Shown here one piece after another: positions 55,448 to 64,000 of a stretch of 64,000 nucleotides of DNA. A program made the position numbers and the translations under genes. Each line of letters starts with the position of its first letter. The stretch's first letter is position 1. The stretch covers positions 33,333-97,332 of the forward strand of contig NZ_JAWUWR010000012.1 of NCBI RefSeq assembly GCF_034111725.1, given 5' to 3'. A model generated the notes under the pieces. That model was not told the DNA's origin. It did no database searches and worked only from the letters and a program-made list of their open reading frames with translations. Origin of the DNA: Thalassolituus sp034111725 (GTDB lineage Bacteria; Pseudomonadota; Gammaproteobacteria; Pseudomonadales; Oceanobacteraceae).

Positions 55448-56119
55448 ATGTTTCAGCCGCGACTTGAGCAGCATATCTATCCATCCCCCGTCGGCAAAAT
55501 TGTCTGCGTTGGACGCAACTACGCCGCTCATGCTGCGGAGCTAAATATTCCCGTACCTGCTGAGCCCATTTTATTTATTAAGCCCGCTGATGCAGCGTGT
55601 GCTTTAGGTCCTGTATTCGCAGTGCCGCAAGGCATGGGGTCGGTGCACCATGAACTTGAAATTGCCGTATTGATCGGTGAAACACTCAGCAATGCGAGTG
55701 AAGAAACAGTTCTAGCCAGTCTTGCTGGCGTAGGCATCGGCTTAGACTTAACGCTGCGTGATGTACAAGACGGGTTAAAAGCCAAGAGCTTACCGTGGGA
55801 AATTGCTAAGTCATTTGATGGCGCTTGTCCGCTAAGTGATTTTATCGCTGCCGACAAAGTCGAAGACTGGGCTGATATCGAAATCCGTTTGATCCGCAAT
55901 GGCAAAGTACAGCAGGAGGGCAATAGCAGTGCTATGTTGTTCCCAATTATTGCGCTGATCGCACGCATGTCTCGTCACTTCACCTTAAACCCCGGCGACG
56001 TCATCATGACCGGCACCCCAGCAGGTGTTGGCCCTTTAGAGGTCGGTGATGAACTTGAAGCGCATCTGCAAGATTGGCTGGTGGTGAATACCCACGTTAA
56101 AGGGCGTGATCCTGCATGA
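55448..56119 (+). CDS. fumarylacetoacetate hydrolase-family protein
   Basis: A 223-residue hydrolase or isomerase of the FAH family. Core features are KIVCVGRNYAAHAAEL, PILFIKPADAA, the metal-binding HHELEIAVLIG (E-x-E pattern), LDLTLRDVQ and MTGTPAGVGPLEVGD. Members hydrolyse acylpyruvates or decarboxylate oxaloacetate; the present one cannot be told apart by eye. Its stop overlaps the moeA start (ATGA). Confidence 0.9.
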   Translation: MFQPRLEQHIYPSPVGKIVCVGRNYAAHAAELNIPVPAEPILFIKPADAACALGPVFAVPQGMGSVHHELEIAVLIGETLSNASEETVLASLAGVGIGLDLTLRDVQDGLKAKSLPWEIAKSFDGACPLSDFIAADKVEDWADIEIRLIRNGKVQQEGNSSAMLFPIIALIARMSRHFTLNPGDVIMTGTPAGVGPLEVGDELEAHLQDWLVVNTHVKGRDPA

Positions 56120-57363
56120 AGCAAACACAAGATCATTGCAATAAACCCGGTTTAACCCCGATTGAAGATGCGCTGCAATATTTGTTAGAAACCATTTCAG
56201 TTCTGACCGAAACGGAGGTTATTCCATTAAGTGAAGCGCATGGTCGAGTATTAGCGGCCGATGTCATTAGCCCTATCAATGTACCGCCACACGACAACTC
56301 CGCGATGGATGGATACGCGCTGCATCACCTTAGTGATGTGACGCAGCCGATAGAGATTGTTGCGACGGTTTTAGCAGGTCATCCGTATACCGAGGAGCTC
56401 GCGCAGGGTAAAGCCGTGCGTATTATGACGGGTGCGCCAGTACCGCAAGGTGCAAGCGCAGTAGTGATGCAAGAAGATGCGCAACGTACCGGCGATTCCG
56501 TAGTATTTGCTGCGGGTGTGGCATTGAACGAAGGCATGAATATTCGTCGCACAGGTGAAGACATTCGCCAGCACGCCATTATTTTACCCGCGGGTCGCCG
56601 CTTGCGCGTGGCCGACTGCGGTTTACTGGCCAGCATTGGCGTCGCCACTGTGGCTGTAGTCCGTCGCTTGCGTGTTGCGCTGGTGACCACTGGCGACGAA
56701 TTGCAAACACCCGGGACACCATTGCTGCCGGGTAATATTTACGAAAGTAATTCATTTACCCTGACACCCATGTTGCAGCGCTTAGGGGTTGAACTGATTA
56801 CTATGCCAGCCGTGGCGGATGATTTAACCGCGTTACGTAAGGCGTTTACCCAAGCGGATGAACAAGCCGATGTGGTGATTACTTCCGGTGGCGTGTCTGT
56901 AGGCGAAGCGGATTTAACTCGCACTGTGCTGGAAGAACTGGGGCAATTAAATTTTTGGAAGTTAGCGATTAAACCGGGCAAGCCGTTTGCGTTTGGACGC
57001 TTACCCTCCAGTTGGTTTATTGGCTTGCCGGGTAATCCAGTATCGGCCTTAGTCACTTTGCATCAGCTTGCTTTACCTTTGCTGCGCACGATGGCGGGTG
57101 AAACATTAGCGAAGCCACTGCGTTTTAATGCAACTACGCTAATCGATTTACGTAAATCGCCCGGTCGAGCAGATTATCAGCGCGCCATCGCCAAGCCAAA
57201 TGAAGAAGGGCAGTTGGTGGTAGCGACGACTGGGGCACAAGGGTCGGGTGTACTCAGTTCTATGAGCCAAGCGAACTGCTATATCGTGTTGGAACAAGAG
57301 CGCGGACGGGTGAGTGCGGGTGAAAGCGTCACGGTTGAGCTGTTTGATCAGTGGCTGGCTTAA
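56116..57363 (+). CDS. moeA: molybdopterin molybdenumtransferase MoeA
   Basis: Inserts molybdate into adenylylated molybdopterin. 415 residues with PLSEAHGRVLAADV, PPHDNSAMDGYALH, RIMTGAPVPQGASAVVMQED, NIRRTGEDI, VVITSGGVSVGEADL and GKPFAFG...GLPGNPVSALVT. It is translationally coupled to the FAH-family gene. No other moa/moe genes lie in the window. Confidence 0.93.
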   Translation: MKQTQDHCNKPGLTPIEDALQYLLETISVLTETEVIPLSEAHGRVLAADVISPINVPPHDNSAMDGYALHHLSDVTQPIEIVATVLAGHPYTEELAQGKAVRIMTGAPVPQGASAVVMQEDAQRTGDSVVFAAGVALNEGMNIRRTGEDIRQHAIILPAGRRLRVADCGLLASIGVATVAVVRRLRVALVTTGDELQTPGTPLLPGNIYESNSFTLTPMLQRLGVELITMPAVADDLTALRKAFTQADEQADVVITSGGVSVGEADLTRTVLEELGQLNFWKLAIKPGKPFAFGRLPSSWFIGLPGNPVSALVTLHQLALPLLRTMAGETLAKPLRFNATTLIDLRKSPGRADYQRAIAKPNEEGQLVVATTGAQGSGVLSSMSQANCYIVLEQERGRVSAGESVTVELFDQWLA

Positions 57364-57404
57364 CCTGCTTATGTTTCGTAGCTGACTTAGCTATCGCAGA
57401 AAAC

Positions 57405-57433
57405 AAAAAAGCGCCTGAGTTAGGCGCTTTTTT
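57405..57433. terminator. bidirectional terminator between moeA and fdxA
   Basis: AAAAAAGCGCCT/AGGCGCTTTTTT with a 5-base loop serves both converging genes. Confidence 0.92.
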
Positions 57434-57455
57434 GCAGGCTTCGTTAATAACAATA

Positions 57456-57779
57456 TTAACGAATGATGTGTTCCATCTTATCAGGAACGCCGTCCCATTC
57501 TGCCGCGTCTGGCATAGGATCTTTCTGTTCCGTGATGTTTGGCCAGATTTCTGCCAACTCAGCGTTCAATTCAATGTACTTTTCTTGACCGGTTGGTACT
57601 TCATCTTCCGAGAAGATAGCTTCTGCTGGGCACTCAGGTTCACACAGGGCGCAATCAATGCACTCGTCTGGGTGAATAACTAGAAAGTTCGGGCCTTCAT
57701 AGAAACAATCAACTGGGCATACTTCAACACAGTCGGTGTATTTACACTTCACACAGTTATCAACCACAACGAAGGTCAT
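57456..57779 (-). CDS. fdxA: ferredoxin FdxA, 7Fe type
   Basis: A 107-residue seven-iron ferredoxin with one 3Fe-4S and one 4Fe-4S cluster. Cysteines C9, C17, C21, C25 and C40, C43, C46, C50 (with C12) match the order in Azotobacter ferredoxin I. The C-terminal extension (about 60-107) is typical of FdxA. It lies next to mutS as in Pseudomonas. Confidence 0.95.
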   Translation of the reverse strand: MTFVVVDNCVKCKYTDCVEVCPVDCFYEGPNFLVIHPDECIDCALCEPECPAEAIFSEDEVPTGQEKYIELNAELAEIWPNITEQKDPMPDAAEWDGVPDKMEHIIR

Positions 57780-57957
57780 GCGTTCTCTCCTAATCTACGG
57801 CGCAGGCCGAAACGGTGTCGGCAGTTGGCGATTTTATATTCACCTATAATTAAGCCCGCTATTCTAGGTAGCTAGTGGCTTGGGAGCAAGGTCAATCCTC
57901 GGATTTGAACGGTTATCTATCGCCATAATCCGAGAATGTCTTATCGGTTTTACCGAA

Positions 57958-60534
57958 TTAGAGCAGCCCTTTCAATTGATAGAGCAGTTCAAGCGCCTGC
58001 CGAGGTGATAAATCATCGGGGCTAATGCCCGCTAATTTCTCCTCCACAATCGAGGGTGCGGCCGCAAATAAATCGTTTTGCAGTGGCAACACTTTTGCTG
58101 TTTTGCTGGTGGTTTTAACCGGTGCCGCTAGCTCGTGGCTGCCTTGTTCAAGAAGTTGCAATTGCGCCCGCGCTTGTTGGATCACAGTGGCCGGAACGCC
58201 CGCCAATTGGGCAACTTGCAGGCCATAGCTCTGACTCGCAGGACCATCTTCGACGGAGTGCATAAAGATAATACGCTCGTCATGTTCGGTGGCTTTAAGA
58301 TGCACGTTAACGGCGGTTGGGTGGTGCTCGGGCAGGGCAGTCATCTCGAAGTAGTGGGTCGCGAACAAGGTAAAAGCTTCTGTCTTGTCGGCTAAATGCG
58401 CGGCAGCGGCCCATGCCAGCGACAAGCCATCAAAGGTGCTGGTGCCGCGACCGACTTCATCCATCAATACCAAACTGTCGCGCGTGGCATTGTGTAAAAT
58501 ATTGGCCGTTTCGGTCATTTCCACCATAAAGGTCGAACGACCACCGGCGACATCATCCGCCGAACCCATACGGGTAAAGATGCGATCAATCGGCCCCAGT
58601 CGGCACGATTCTGCGGGTACATAACTGCCGACATGAGCCAGCAAAGTAATGACCGCGACTTGCCGCATGTAGGTCGATTTACCGCCCATGTTCGGGCCGG
58701 TAATGATCTGCATGCGTCGATCATTCGTCAGCGACGTATTGTTGGCAACAAACGGATCGGTAATTAAGCTTTCCACCACCGGATGACGACCTTGGATAAT
58801 TTCCAAGCGGCTTTCGTCGACCAACTCTGGTTGAGTTAAACGCAGGCTATCGGCACGCTCGGCAAAACACACCAAAACATCAAGCTCAGATAGCGCTGCA
58901 GCGCATACTTGCAGTGGAATTAAATCCTCGGCCAGTGCGGTTAATAATTCTTCGTATAAAAACTTTTCACGACTTAGCGAACGGCTCTTGGCACTGAGTG
59001 CTTTATCTTCAAATGCTTTTAATTCTGGAGTAATAAATCGTTCGGCATTTTTTAATGTTTGTCGGCGTATATATTCGACTGGTGCTTTTTCTGCTTGGGA
59101 TTTACTGATTTCGATGTAATAACCATGCACACGGTTATAGCCGACTTTTAACGTACTTAAGCCCGTGCGCGCTAATTCTTCTTGCTCTAATTTAACCAGA
59201 TAATCGCCCGCGTTTTCGCTCAGTGAACGCAGTTCATCGAGTTCACTGTCGTAGCCTTCGGCAATAACACCGCCATCACGAATAATGACGGGTGGGTTTT
59301 CAATAATCGCTTTAGTTAAACGCTCAACCCATTGCGGAAATTCCGGCGCACGTTCAGCAATACCAGCCGCTAGCTCGCCATCTAGGCCACTTAAATGCTG
59401 GCGAATTTCTGGAATCACGGTGAACGCATCGCGCAAACGCGCGAGATCACGTGGGCGGGCAGAACCCAGTGCCACACGCGATAAAATACGTTCAACGTCG
59501 CCTACTTGGCGTAAGGCTTTGTGTAAATCCTCCCATGCATAATGTTGCAAACATTGGGCAATTAAGCCTTGGCGCTGCCGTAGTTGCGCACGATCACGTA
59601 ACGGACGATTTAACCAACGACGCAATAAACGGCTACCCATCGCTGTTGCGGTTTTATCCATTACCCACGCGAGGGTATAAAGCGAATCGCCTTTTTGATT
59701 AATATCGATTTCTAAATTACGTCGACTAGCAGGGTCGATAATAATGGCATCGCTGGCTTGCTCAACCGCAATCGAACGGATATGCGGCAAGCTATTGCGC
59801 TGGGTATCTTGGGCGTAATGCAACAAGGCACCGGCAGCACGAATCGCCACAGTCATACCTTCACAGCCAAAGCCGCGTAAATCGCGAGTTTTTAATTGTT
59901 CGGTTAATAAACGCAGCGCGGTATCGCTTTCGAAATGCCACGGCGCAAGCATTTTACTGCCCGCGCGTTCACTTATCTCATCCGCAATATCTTGATCTTC
60001 GGCCAGCAATAACTCGGCAGGGCGTAAGCGCTCAATTTCGGCTAATAGCGACGCTTCGCCATCGACTTCCATCACAGTAAAACGACCACTGCTGATTTCC
60101 AGCACCGCCAAGCCGTGGCGTTGCTTGGATGAACATAGCGCTACTAATAAGTTATCTTGGCGCTCATCCAGAAAGGCTTCGTCGGTCAGCGTACCGGGCG
60201 TAAGAATACGCACCACTTTGCGCTCAACCGGCCCTTTACTGGCGGCAGGGTCACCGATTTGCTCGGCAATCGCCACCGACACACCTTGGCGCACCAGCTT
60301 AGCAATGTAGTTATCCGCCGCATGATAAGGCACACCCGCCATCGGAATTGGCTTGCCACCACTCTGACCACGCGCGGTTAACGTGATATCCAGCAACTGC
60401 GCTGCCCGCTTAGCATCATCGAAGAACAGCTCATAAAAATCGCCCATACGATAGAACAGAATCGTATCTGGAAACTCCCCCTTGATCTTGAGGTATTGCT
60501 GCATCATCGGGGTATGGGCGCTGGCCTGACTCAT
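57958..60534 (-). CDS. mutS: DNA mismatch repair protein MutS
   Basis: Recognises mismatches and starts repair with MutL. 858 residues: mismatch-binding motif in DFYELFFDDA, connector and lever domains, Walker A GPNMGGKST (about 615-623), SADDVAGGRSTFMVEM, DEVGRGTSTFDGLSLAWA and ATHYFEM. The C-terminus keeps the helix-turn-helix dimer region and a tail used for tetramer contacts. Confidence 0.96.
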   Translation of the reverse strand: MSQASAHTPMMQQYLKIKGEFPDTILFYRMGDFYELFFDDAKRAAQLLDITLTARGQSGGKPIPMAGVPYHAADNYIAKLVRQGVSVAIAEQIGDPAASKGPVERKVVRILTPGTLTDEAFLDERQDNLLVALCSSKQRHGLAVLEISSGRFTVMEVDGEASLLAEIERLRPAELLLAEDQDIADEISERAGSKMLAPWHFESDTALRLLTEQLKTRDLRGFGCEGMTVAIRAAGALLHYAQDTQRNSLPHIRSIAVEQASDAIIIDPASRRNLEIDINQKGDSLYTLAWVMDKTATAMGSRLLRRWLNRPLRDRAQLRQRQGLIAQCLQHYAWEDLHKALRQVGDVERILSRVALGSARPRDLARLRDAFTVIPEIRQHLSGLDGELAAGIAERAPEFPQWVERLTKAIIENPPVIIRDGGVIAEGYDSELDELRSLSENAGDYLVKLEQEELARTGLSTLKVGYNRVHGYYIEISKSQAEKAPVEYIRRQTLKNAERFITPELKAFEDKALSAKSRSLSREKFLYEELLTALAEDLIPLQVCAAALSELDVLVCFAERADSLRLTQPELVDESRLEIIQGRHPVVESLITDPFVANNTSLTNDRRMQIITGPNMGGKSTYMRQVAVITLLAHVGSYVPAESCRLGPIDRIFTRMGSADDVAGGRSTFMVEMTETANILHNATRDSLVLMDEVGRGTSTFDGLSLAWAAAAHLADKTEAFTLFATHYFEMTALPEHHPTAVNVHLKATEHDERIIFMHSVEDGPASQSYGLQVAQLAGVPATVIQQARAQLQLLEQGSHELAAPVKTTSKTAKVLPLQNDLFAAAPSIVEEKLAGISPDDLSPRQALELLYQLKGLL

Positions 60535-60726
60535 GTCGTGCGTGTCCTTCTGATTCGATTACGGGCGTGGTTAACTGGATCGTGCTAATGGATGTACAAA
60601 CTGGAGCGAGATTGTACTGGAAAGGGGGCTGATACAGAAATCTGGTGTGGCTAGCTGGTCAGTAAAGTAATGGTTAACGCTCCTACAACATCAAGCCGCT
60701 CCTGCATCAATCGCTGTATGACTTGT

Positions 60727-61002
60727 TCACAGTGGTTGGGGCGTGGAGAAGTAGTCCAAGCCCCATTGAAACAGGCACGCTGTACTGAAACCTTCGTGGG
60801 TGAGTTCGTAGCCACGTTTGTTGTGAATATCGAACTGGCTAATTAATGGTGTTGCTAGCGGTCTATATCGTCTTTCACATTCGTTGCCAGCCGGTACATT
60901 AAATACCAGTTGTGAGCCCGGTAGATCCATAAATACGGCTTGTGGGTTATCTAACCACGGCAGAAATGGGTGCTTACGCGTTGCAGTAAGAAGTTTGAGC
61001 AT
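60727..61002 (-). CDS. hypothetical protein, 91 aa
   Basis: A frame starting at ATG 61002 encodes a 91-residue protein beginning MLKLLTATRKHPFLPWLDNP. No signal peptide or membrane helix. The composition (WLDNPQAVFMDLPGSQLVFNVP, RRYRPLATPLISQFDIHNKRGYELTHEG) looks protein-like and starts just after AAGGA. No family recognised. It sits alone between mutS and the toxin locus. Confidence 0.45.
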   Translation of the reverse strand: MLKLLTATRKHPFLPWLDNPQAVFMDLPGSQLVFNVPAGNECERRYRPLATPLISQFDIHNKRGYELTHEGFSTACLFQWGLDYFSTPQPL

Positions 61003-61041
61003 GATCCTTGCTCTTGAAAAAATAGCCAAAGCAGCACTCAT

Positions 61042-61544
61042 ATTGCGAGAAAGCCCAGCGCAGTTAAGTATGTATACGCTGAAATAACTACTTAGGAATG
61101 TGTAGGAGGTACTCAGGGAAGCGAAGCGAGCAGTGCCGATTTACGTTATTGATACCATCACAGCTTTCGCGATTACGAACAAAAAACGTTCGTTGAATCG
61201 CTCCTACTGGCGGTTTTCTAGTTCACATCTGTAGATACCATCACCTCGCAATTCTATTAATTTGACCTCCTCGTCGCGTGGCTCTCGCACGAATATCTAA
61301 ATCCTAAAAGTAGTTTGGTTATCGGATGGATACCTTGCTCGACGTAGTGGGTGGTCCTGCGGTAGTTATGGTTGTATTGAAACTATAAATCGCCTAGTCA
61401 TAGTAAAAATATAGTTTCACTATCTATTGAATGGTCTTCAGCTATCAAAACAGAAGTCTTTGGTTCCATTCTTGACTAATGCTTTAGAGGAGATGTTTTC
61501 TTACGTGGTAGTCTCAATCTTTGCTTTGGAAGCGTATTTATTAT
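61042..61544. other. gene-poor stretch between the 91-aa ORF and the toxin locus
   Basis: About 500 bases with no convincing open frame on either strand. Short AT-rich blocks appear beyond 61380. It marks the edge of the toxin/immunity region. Confidence 0.6.
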
Positions 61545-61814
61545 CTAGTTATGAATTATGTATGAATTGATTTTGCTAATTTTCTCTTCTAACTCTTCTT
61601 CTGGTCCGGCAAAGTTTCGAGATGCTACTATGCCAAAGTTTAACGTTTTGCCATTCAACTCTACTCGGTAATCCAATCCATTTTCGTAGCAGTTTTTTAA
61701 AAATTCGAGCTGTCTTGCTATAGAAGCGTAAATGTTAGAGTCTTCAGATGTTTTCTCTTTTAGTTGTATTTCTGGTAATACCTCGTCGATCATGTCGACT
61801 ATTTTATCTTTCAT
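61545..61814 (-). CDS. immunity protein of the truncated toxin module (Tsi6-like)
   Basis: An 89-residue acidic helical protein. The core RQLEFLKN ... LNGKTLNFGIVASRNFAGPEEELEEKI follows the same pattern as the immunity protein at 62744 (SQLEFIEKN ... TYGIISSRELSSPDEMVLKEKL) and recalls Pseudomonas Tsi6 from memory. It starts 3 bases after the truncated toxin's stop, the expected toxin-immunity order. Expression would need a promoter inside the cassette. Confidence 0.65.
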   Translation of the reverse strand: MKDKIVDMIDEVLPEIQLKEKTSEDSNIYASIARQLEFLKNCYENGLDYRVELNGKTLNFGIVASRNFAGPEEELEEKISKINSYIIHN

Positions 61815-61816
61815 AC

Positions 61817-62560
61817 TTATAGACCTATAGTGGAGTTTTTGACTGAATTATTGACTAACAATTGAACCCCTCCTCCGGATGTTTTAACTGGATTGGCGGG
61901 AACGGTCCAGTCATCGAGCACTGGCTTTGCATAACTTTGTAGTCCTGTACCCTCCGGAACTTTAAATGCTTTTAATGATCTAGTGTCACTATTAAGACCT
62001 AAAGAATCGGGGGATTGATTGCTTAAAGGATCGAACCAGTTTCCGGGATGGCCGTGAGATTTGACATACTGAGTCATTGTGTCCGGCGGAGGAAAAGAGA
62101 CTACCTCAAGAGGTTGCGCCAAGTCGACACCACCAATAACTCCATCGGAAGCACTTCCCAATGCGTTATCGATTTGTCCCTCCGTAAAGCCATTGTTTTC
62201 TAAATAATGTCTAGCTACTTTATCTCTGGCAGCAATATGCTCAGGGGTTGAACCTTTCGATTTCGCTAGCTCAACTTCTTCAGGAGTTGGTTTTAGTGTC
62301 TTATGTTTATTTTTATCATCGTGGCTATCATCGTTTTTGTCCGATACCTTTCCATCCTCAGCCCCATGCGCATCGGTTTTCTTCGCCTGTACCTGATCGG
62401 CTTCCATGTCAGAAAACTTGGCGCTATTACCTTTAGCTTTGCGTTTCTTGCCTTCAAGTTTTAACTTGCGTGTGGCTTTGGCGACGTCGCTTAATAAGTC
62501 TCCAACTTTTTGGAATTTCTTAATTAGGTGCGCTTTGCTGCCTATGGCATCTGCGGTGAC
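61817..62560 (-). pseudogene. 5'-truncated polymorphic toxin module (orphan or silent cassette)
   Basis: An open frame of 248 codons from a stop at 62561-62563 down to a stop at 61817. The first 51 codons read without any ATG, GTG or TTG (VTADAIGSKAHLIKKFQKVGD ... GKKRKAKG) and match the linker of the toxin at 63040 in the same frame. The remaining 196 residues (from an internal ATG at 62407) carry a toxin domain homologous to that toxin's C-terminus, ending PVKTSGGGVQLLVNN. It is therefore a C-terminal cassette lacking its delivery half, kept as an in-frame copy. Confidence 0.75.
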
Positions 62561-62743
62561 TTAGATCTTTTGATTTTTTTGATTGCGAAATTGGTCGGGG
62601 CTTCTTTGGATTCTGTCAAATACTTCTTATAACTATGTTGTTACTCATGAAAAAACTCCAATAATTGATAAGAATTATCTTTTGCTAAATCGTCCGATGT
62701 ATTCAGCGAGAATAGCGTCATAAATTTTCTGAATTAAGACGTG

Positions 62744-63037
62744 TTAGTTCCATAGTTCCCGAAGATTGTTAGTTACATTATTCAATTTTTCTTTAAGTAC
62801 CATTTCATCAGGTGATGAAAGCTCCCTAGATGAAATTATTCCATATGTGAACTCTTCGTCTGGCTTCAGCATTTTTACAGGATTTTTCATTTTAATAGCA
62901 TTTTTTTCTATGAATTCTAATTGAGATTTGACTGAATCCATCCAGTTGTTATGCCCGTGTTTTTTTGAAAGAGAGTCCATTTCATTTATGGCATCTCTTG
63001 CAGATTTTTCCAAATTATTGAATTTAAATTTTTCCAA
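62744..63037 (-). CDS. immunity protein of the full-length toxin (Tsi6-like)
   Basis: A 97-residue acidic protein, AT-rich in codon use, beginning MEKFKFNNLEKSARDAINEM. It shares SQLEFIEKN and GIISSREL..PDEM..KEKL with the other immunity protein. It starts 3 bases after the toxin stop, so the pair is coupled. Homology to Tsi6 is from memory of the family pattern, not a search. Confidence 0.7.
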   Translation of the reverse strand: MEKFKFNNLEKSARDAINEMDSLSKKHGHNNWMDSVKSQLEFIEKNAIKMKNPVKMLKPDEEFTYGIISSRELSSPDEMVLKEKLNNVTNNLRELWN

Positions 63038-63039
63038 AA

Positions 63040-64000
63040 TTAGATACCTTGTGAACCAGATTTTATTATGTCATTTACTAATAGTTGAATGCCGCCACCT
63101 TCTGTTTGAACAGGATTATTCTTATTCGTCCATTTGTCGAGAATAGGTCTTGAAGTTGATTTTAAGCCTGATCCTGGTGGTACATTGAAGGCTGCTGCGT
63201 GTCTTCCCTCTCCACTAATTCCGAGTGAGTCGGGAGTTTGTCCTCCTATTGGGTCAAACCAATTCCCTGGGTTGCCATGCGATCTTACATGCTGGTACAT
63301 GGTGTCGGGAGGTGGGAAGTTAACTATTTCTAAGGGTTTGGTCATATCAACTCCTCCCTTTGCTCCAATACGATAATCGCCGATTGCATCACTTATTTGG
63401 TTATCGTTGAAATTGTTATTTTCTAGAAAATATCGTGAAACCTTTTCTCTAGCTTCGATGTGCTGAGGTGTCGTACCTTTCGATTTAGCTAGCTCAATTT
63501 CTTCAGGGGTTGGTTTTAATGTTTTATGTATTTTCTTTTCATCATGACCATCATCTTTTTTGTCGGATGGCTTCCCATCCTCAGCCCCATGAGGATCAGT
63601 CTTTTTATCATGAACTTGATCGGCATCCAAATCCGTATATTTAGCGGTCTTACCTTTAGCTTTGCGTTTTTTGCCTTGTAGCTTCAGTTTACGCGTGGCT
63701 TTGGCGAAGTCGCTGAGTAAATCCCCAACCTTTTGGAATTTCTTAATTAGGTGCGCTTTGCTGCCTATGGCGGCCACAGCTCCAACACCACCTGTAACGG
63801 CGGCCACTATGATGGTGAGTATTAATTCAAAGGCGGCGGTGCCTGCGACATTAGTGATTTCAATGGCGTGTTGGGCTTCGGCGTAGTCTTTTACAAATTG
63901 ATAGAGCATGTCGCGCAGGCTTGGGTCTTCGATCACCAAGTTGGCCATCGCCATGGCTTCGTCAATTTGTTGTTCGGTAATTTGTGTGGGGTCGAAGCCA
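63040..64000 (-). CDS. C-terminal part of a large polymorphic toxin, runs off the window
   Basis: The frame stays open upstream of the first ATG (63954) to the window edge (GFDPTQITEQQIDEA before MAMANL), so this is the end of a bigger effector. Visible order: a helix, a hydrophobic segment (ELILTIIVAAVTGGVGAVAAIG), a basic linker (GKKRKAKGKTAKY), an acidic/charged region, a conserved KTLKPTPEEIELAKSKG block, then a toxin domain with PGNWFDPIGG, LGISGEGR, FNVPPGSGLKS and final GGGIQLLVND. The last pattern fits ADP-ribosyl/NAD-hydrolase-type toxins of the type 46/TNT/Tse6 kind; an inference. T6SS delivery is likely but not shown. Confidence 0.7.
   Translation of the reverse strand, partial: GFDPTQITEQQIDEAMAMANLVIEDPSLRDMLYQFVKDYAEAQHAIEITNVAGTAAFELILTIIVAAVTGGVGAVAAIGSKAHLIKKFQKVGDLLSDFAKATRKLKLQGKKRKAKGKTAKYTDLDADQVHDKKTDPHGAEDGKPSDKKDDGHDEKKIHKTLKPTPEEIELAKSKGTTPQHIEAREKVSRYFLENNNFNDNQISDAIGDYRIGAKGGVDMTKPLEIVNFPPPDTMYQHVRSHGNPGNWFDPIGGQTPDSLGISGEGRHAAAFNVPPGSGLKSTSRPILDKWTNKNNPVQTEGGGIQLLVNDIIKSGSQGI

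Noticed and set aside
55528..55968. 146-aa minus-strand ORF over the FAH-family gene
   Set aside because: Antisense shadow of a conserved hydrolase, no ribosome site.
1..64000. tRNA or rRNA genes
   Set aside because: No cloverleaf consensus with CCA-type end or conserved rRNA segment was noticed by eye; a tRNAscan run would be decisive.

Overview
The window looks like part of a gammaproteobacterial chromosome, probably a marine Oceanospirillales/Pseudomonas-like heterotroph. That is an inference from gene content and order: a divergent LysR/two-subunit pyruvate carboxylase locus (pycR-pycA-pycB), mutS next to the 7Fe ferredoxin fdxA, an nrdR-ribD-ribE-ribBA-ribH-nusB-thiL run, ettA, three COG3687-type metal-dependent hydrolases, and Baeyer-Villiger/SDR/alpha-beta hydrolase genes typical of lipid or hydrocarbon users. 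Base composition looks moderate by eye; the first 4.5 kb and the last 2.5 kb look AT-richer than the middle. I see no rRNA, tRNA, transposase or CRISPR array.

Layout. 1-4.5 kb: a tight operon whose core is an isonitrile synthase (PvcA/IsnA family) and a TauD-type Fe/2-oxoglutarate oxygenase (PvcB/IsnB-like), followed by a TauE/SafE permease, a HAD phosphatase and a secreted DUF1330-domain protein. The upstream gene is cut by the window edge. This is a candidate isocyanide natural-product pathway. 4.7-6.7 kb: a TetR regulator divergent from an MpaB/Lcp-like (DUF2236) oxygenase, with two palindromic operators between them. 6.7-11 kb: pycR, pycA, pycB. 11-24.7 kb: mixed housekeeping and envelope genes: beta-carbonic anhydrase, an M17 aminopeptidase, a YeeE/YedE pair, two related alpha/beta hydrolases flanking a PhoD phosphatase, a RluA-family pseudouridine synthase, an orphan periplasmic binding protein, and a large Ca-binding thrombospondin-3 protein with a GlyGly-CTERM tail.

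24.8-35.3 kb: transketolase, a SpoU methyltransferase, a COG2509 flavoprotein, then TetR divergent from a BVMO and two near-identical SDR genes, and fumC. 35.3-43 kb: a minus-strand run of small proteins (lipoprotein, YbaK, DUF1653, SIMPL, DUF1244) leading into the riboflavin/NusB/ThiL operon headed by nrdR. 43-47 kb: three tandem paralogous membrane-associated metal-dependent hydrolases, two of which share a conserved upstream element. 47-60.5 kb: glyA, a five-PAS GGDEF-EAL protein, ettA, a PilZ protein, an FAH-family hydrolase, moeA, fdxA and mutS.

61.5-64 kb: a polymorphic toxin-immunity locus. The C-terminal end of a large toxin, which runs off the window, is followed by its immunity gene, a 5'-truncated second toxin module lacking a start codon, and a second immunity gene. 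The two toxin modules share a 41-nt identical stretch exactly where the truncated copy begins, which is the signature of a displaced (silent) toxin cassette. The immunity proteins resemble Tsi6, so a Tse6-like NAD(P)-hydrolysing activity is the leading hypothesis. The two most interesting systems are the isonitrile operon and this toxin cassette array.
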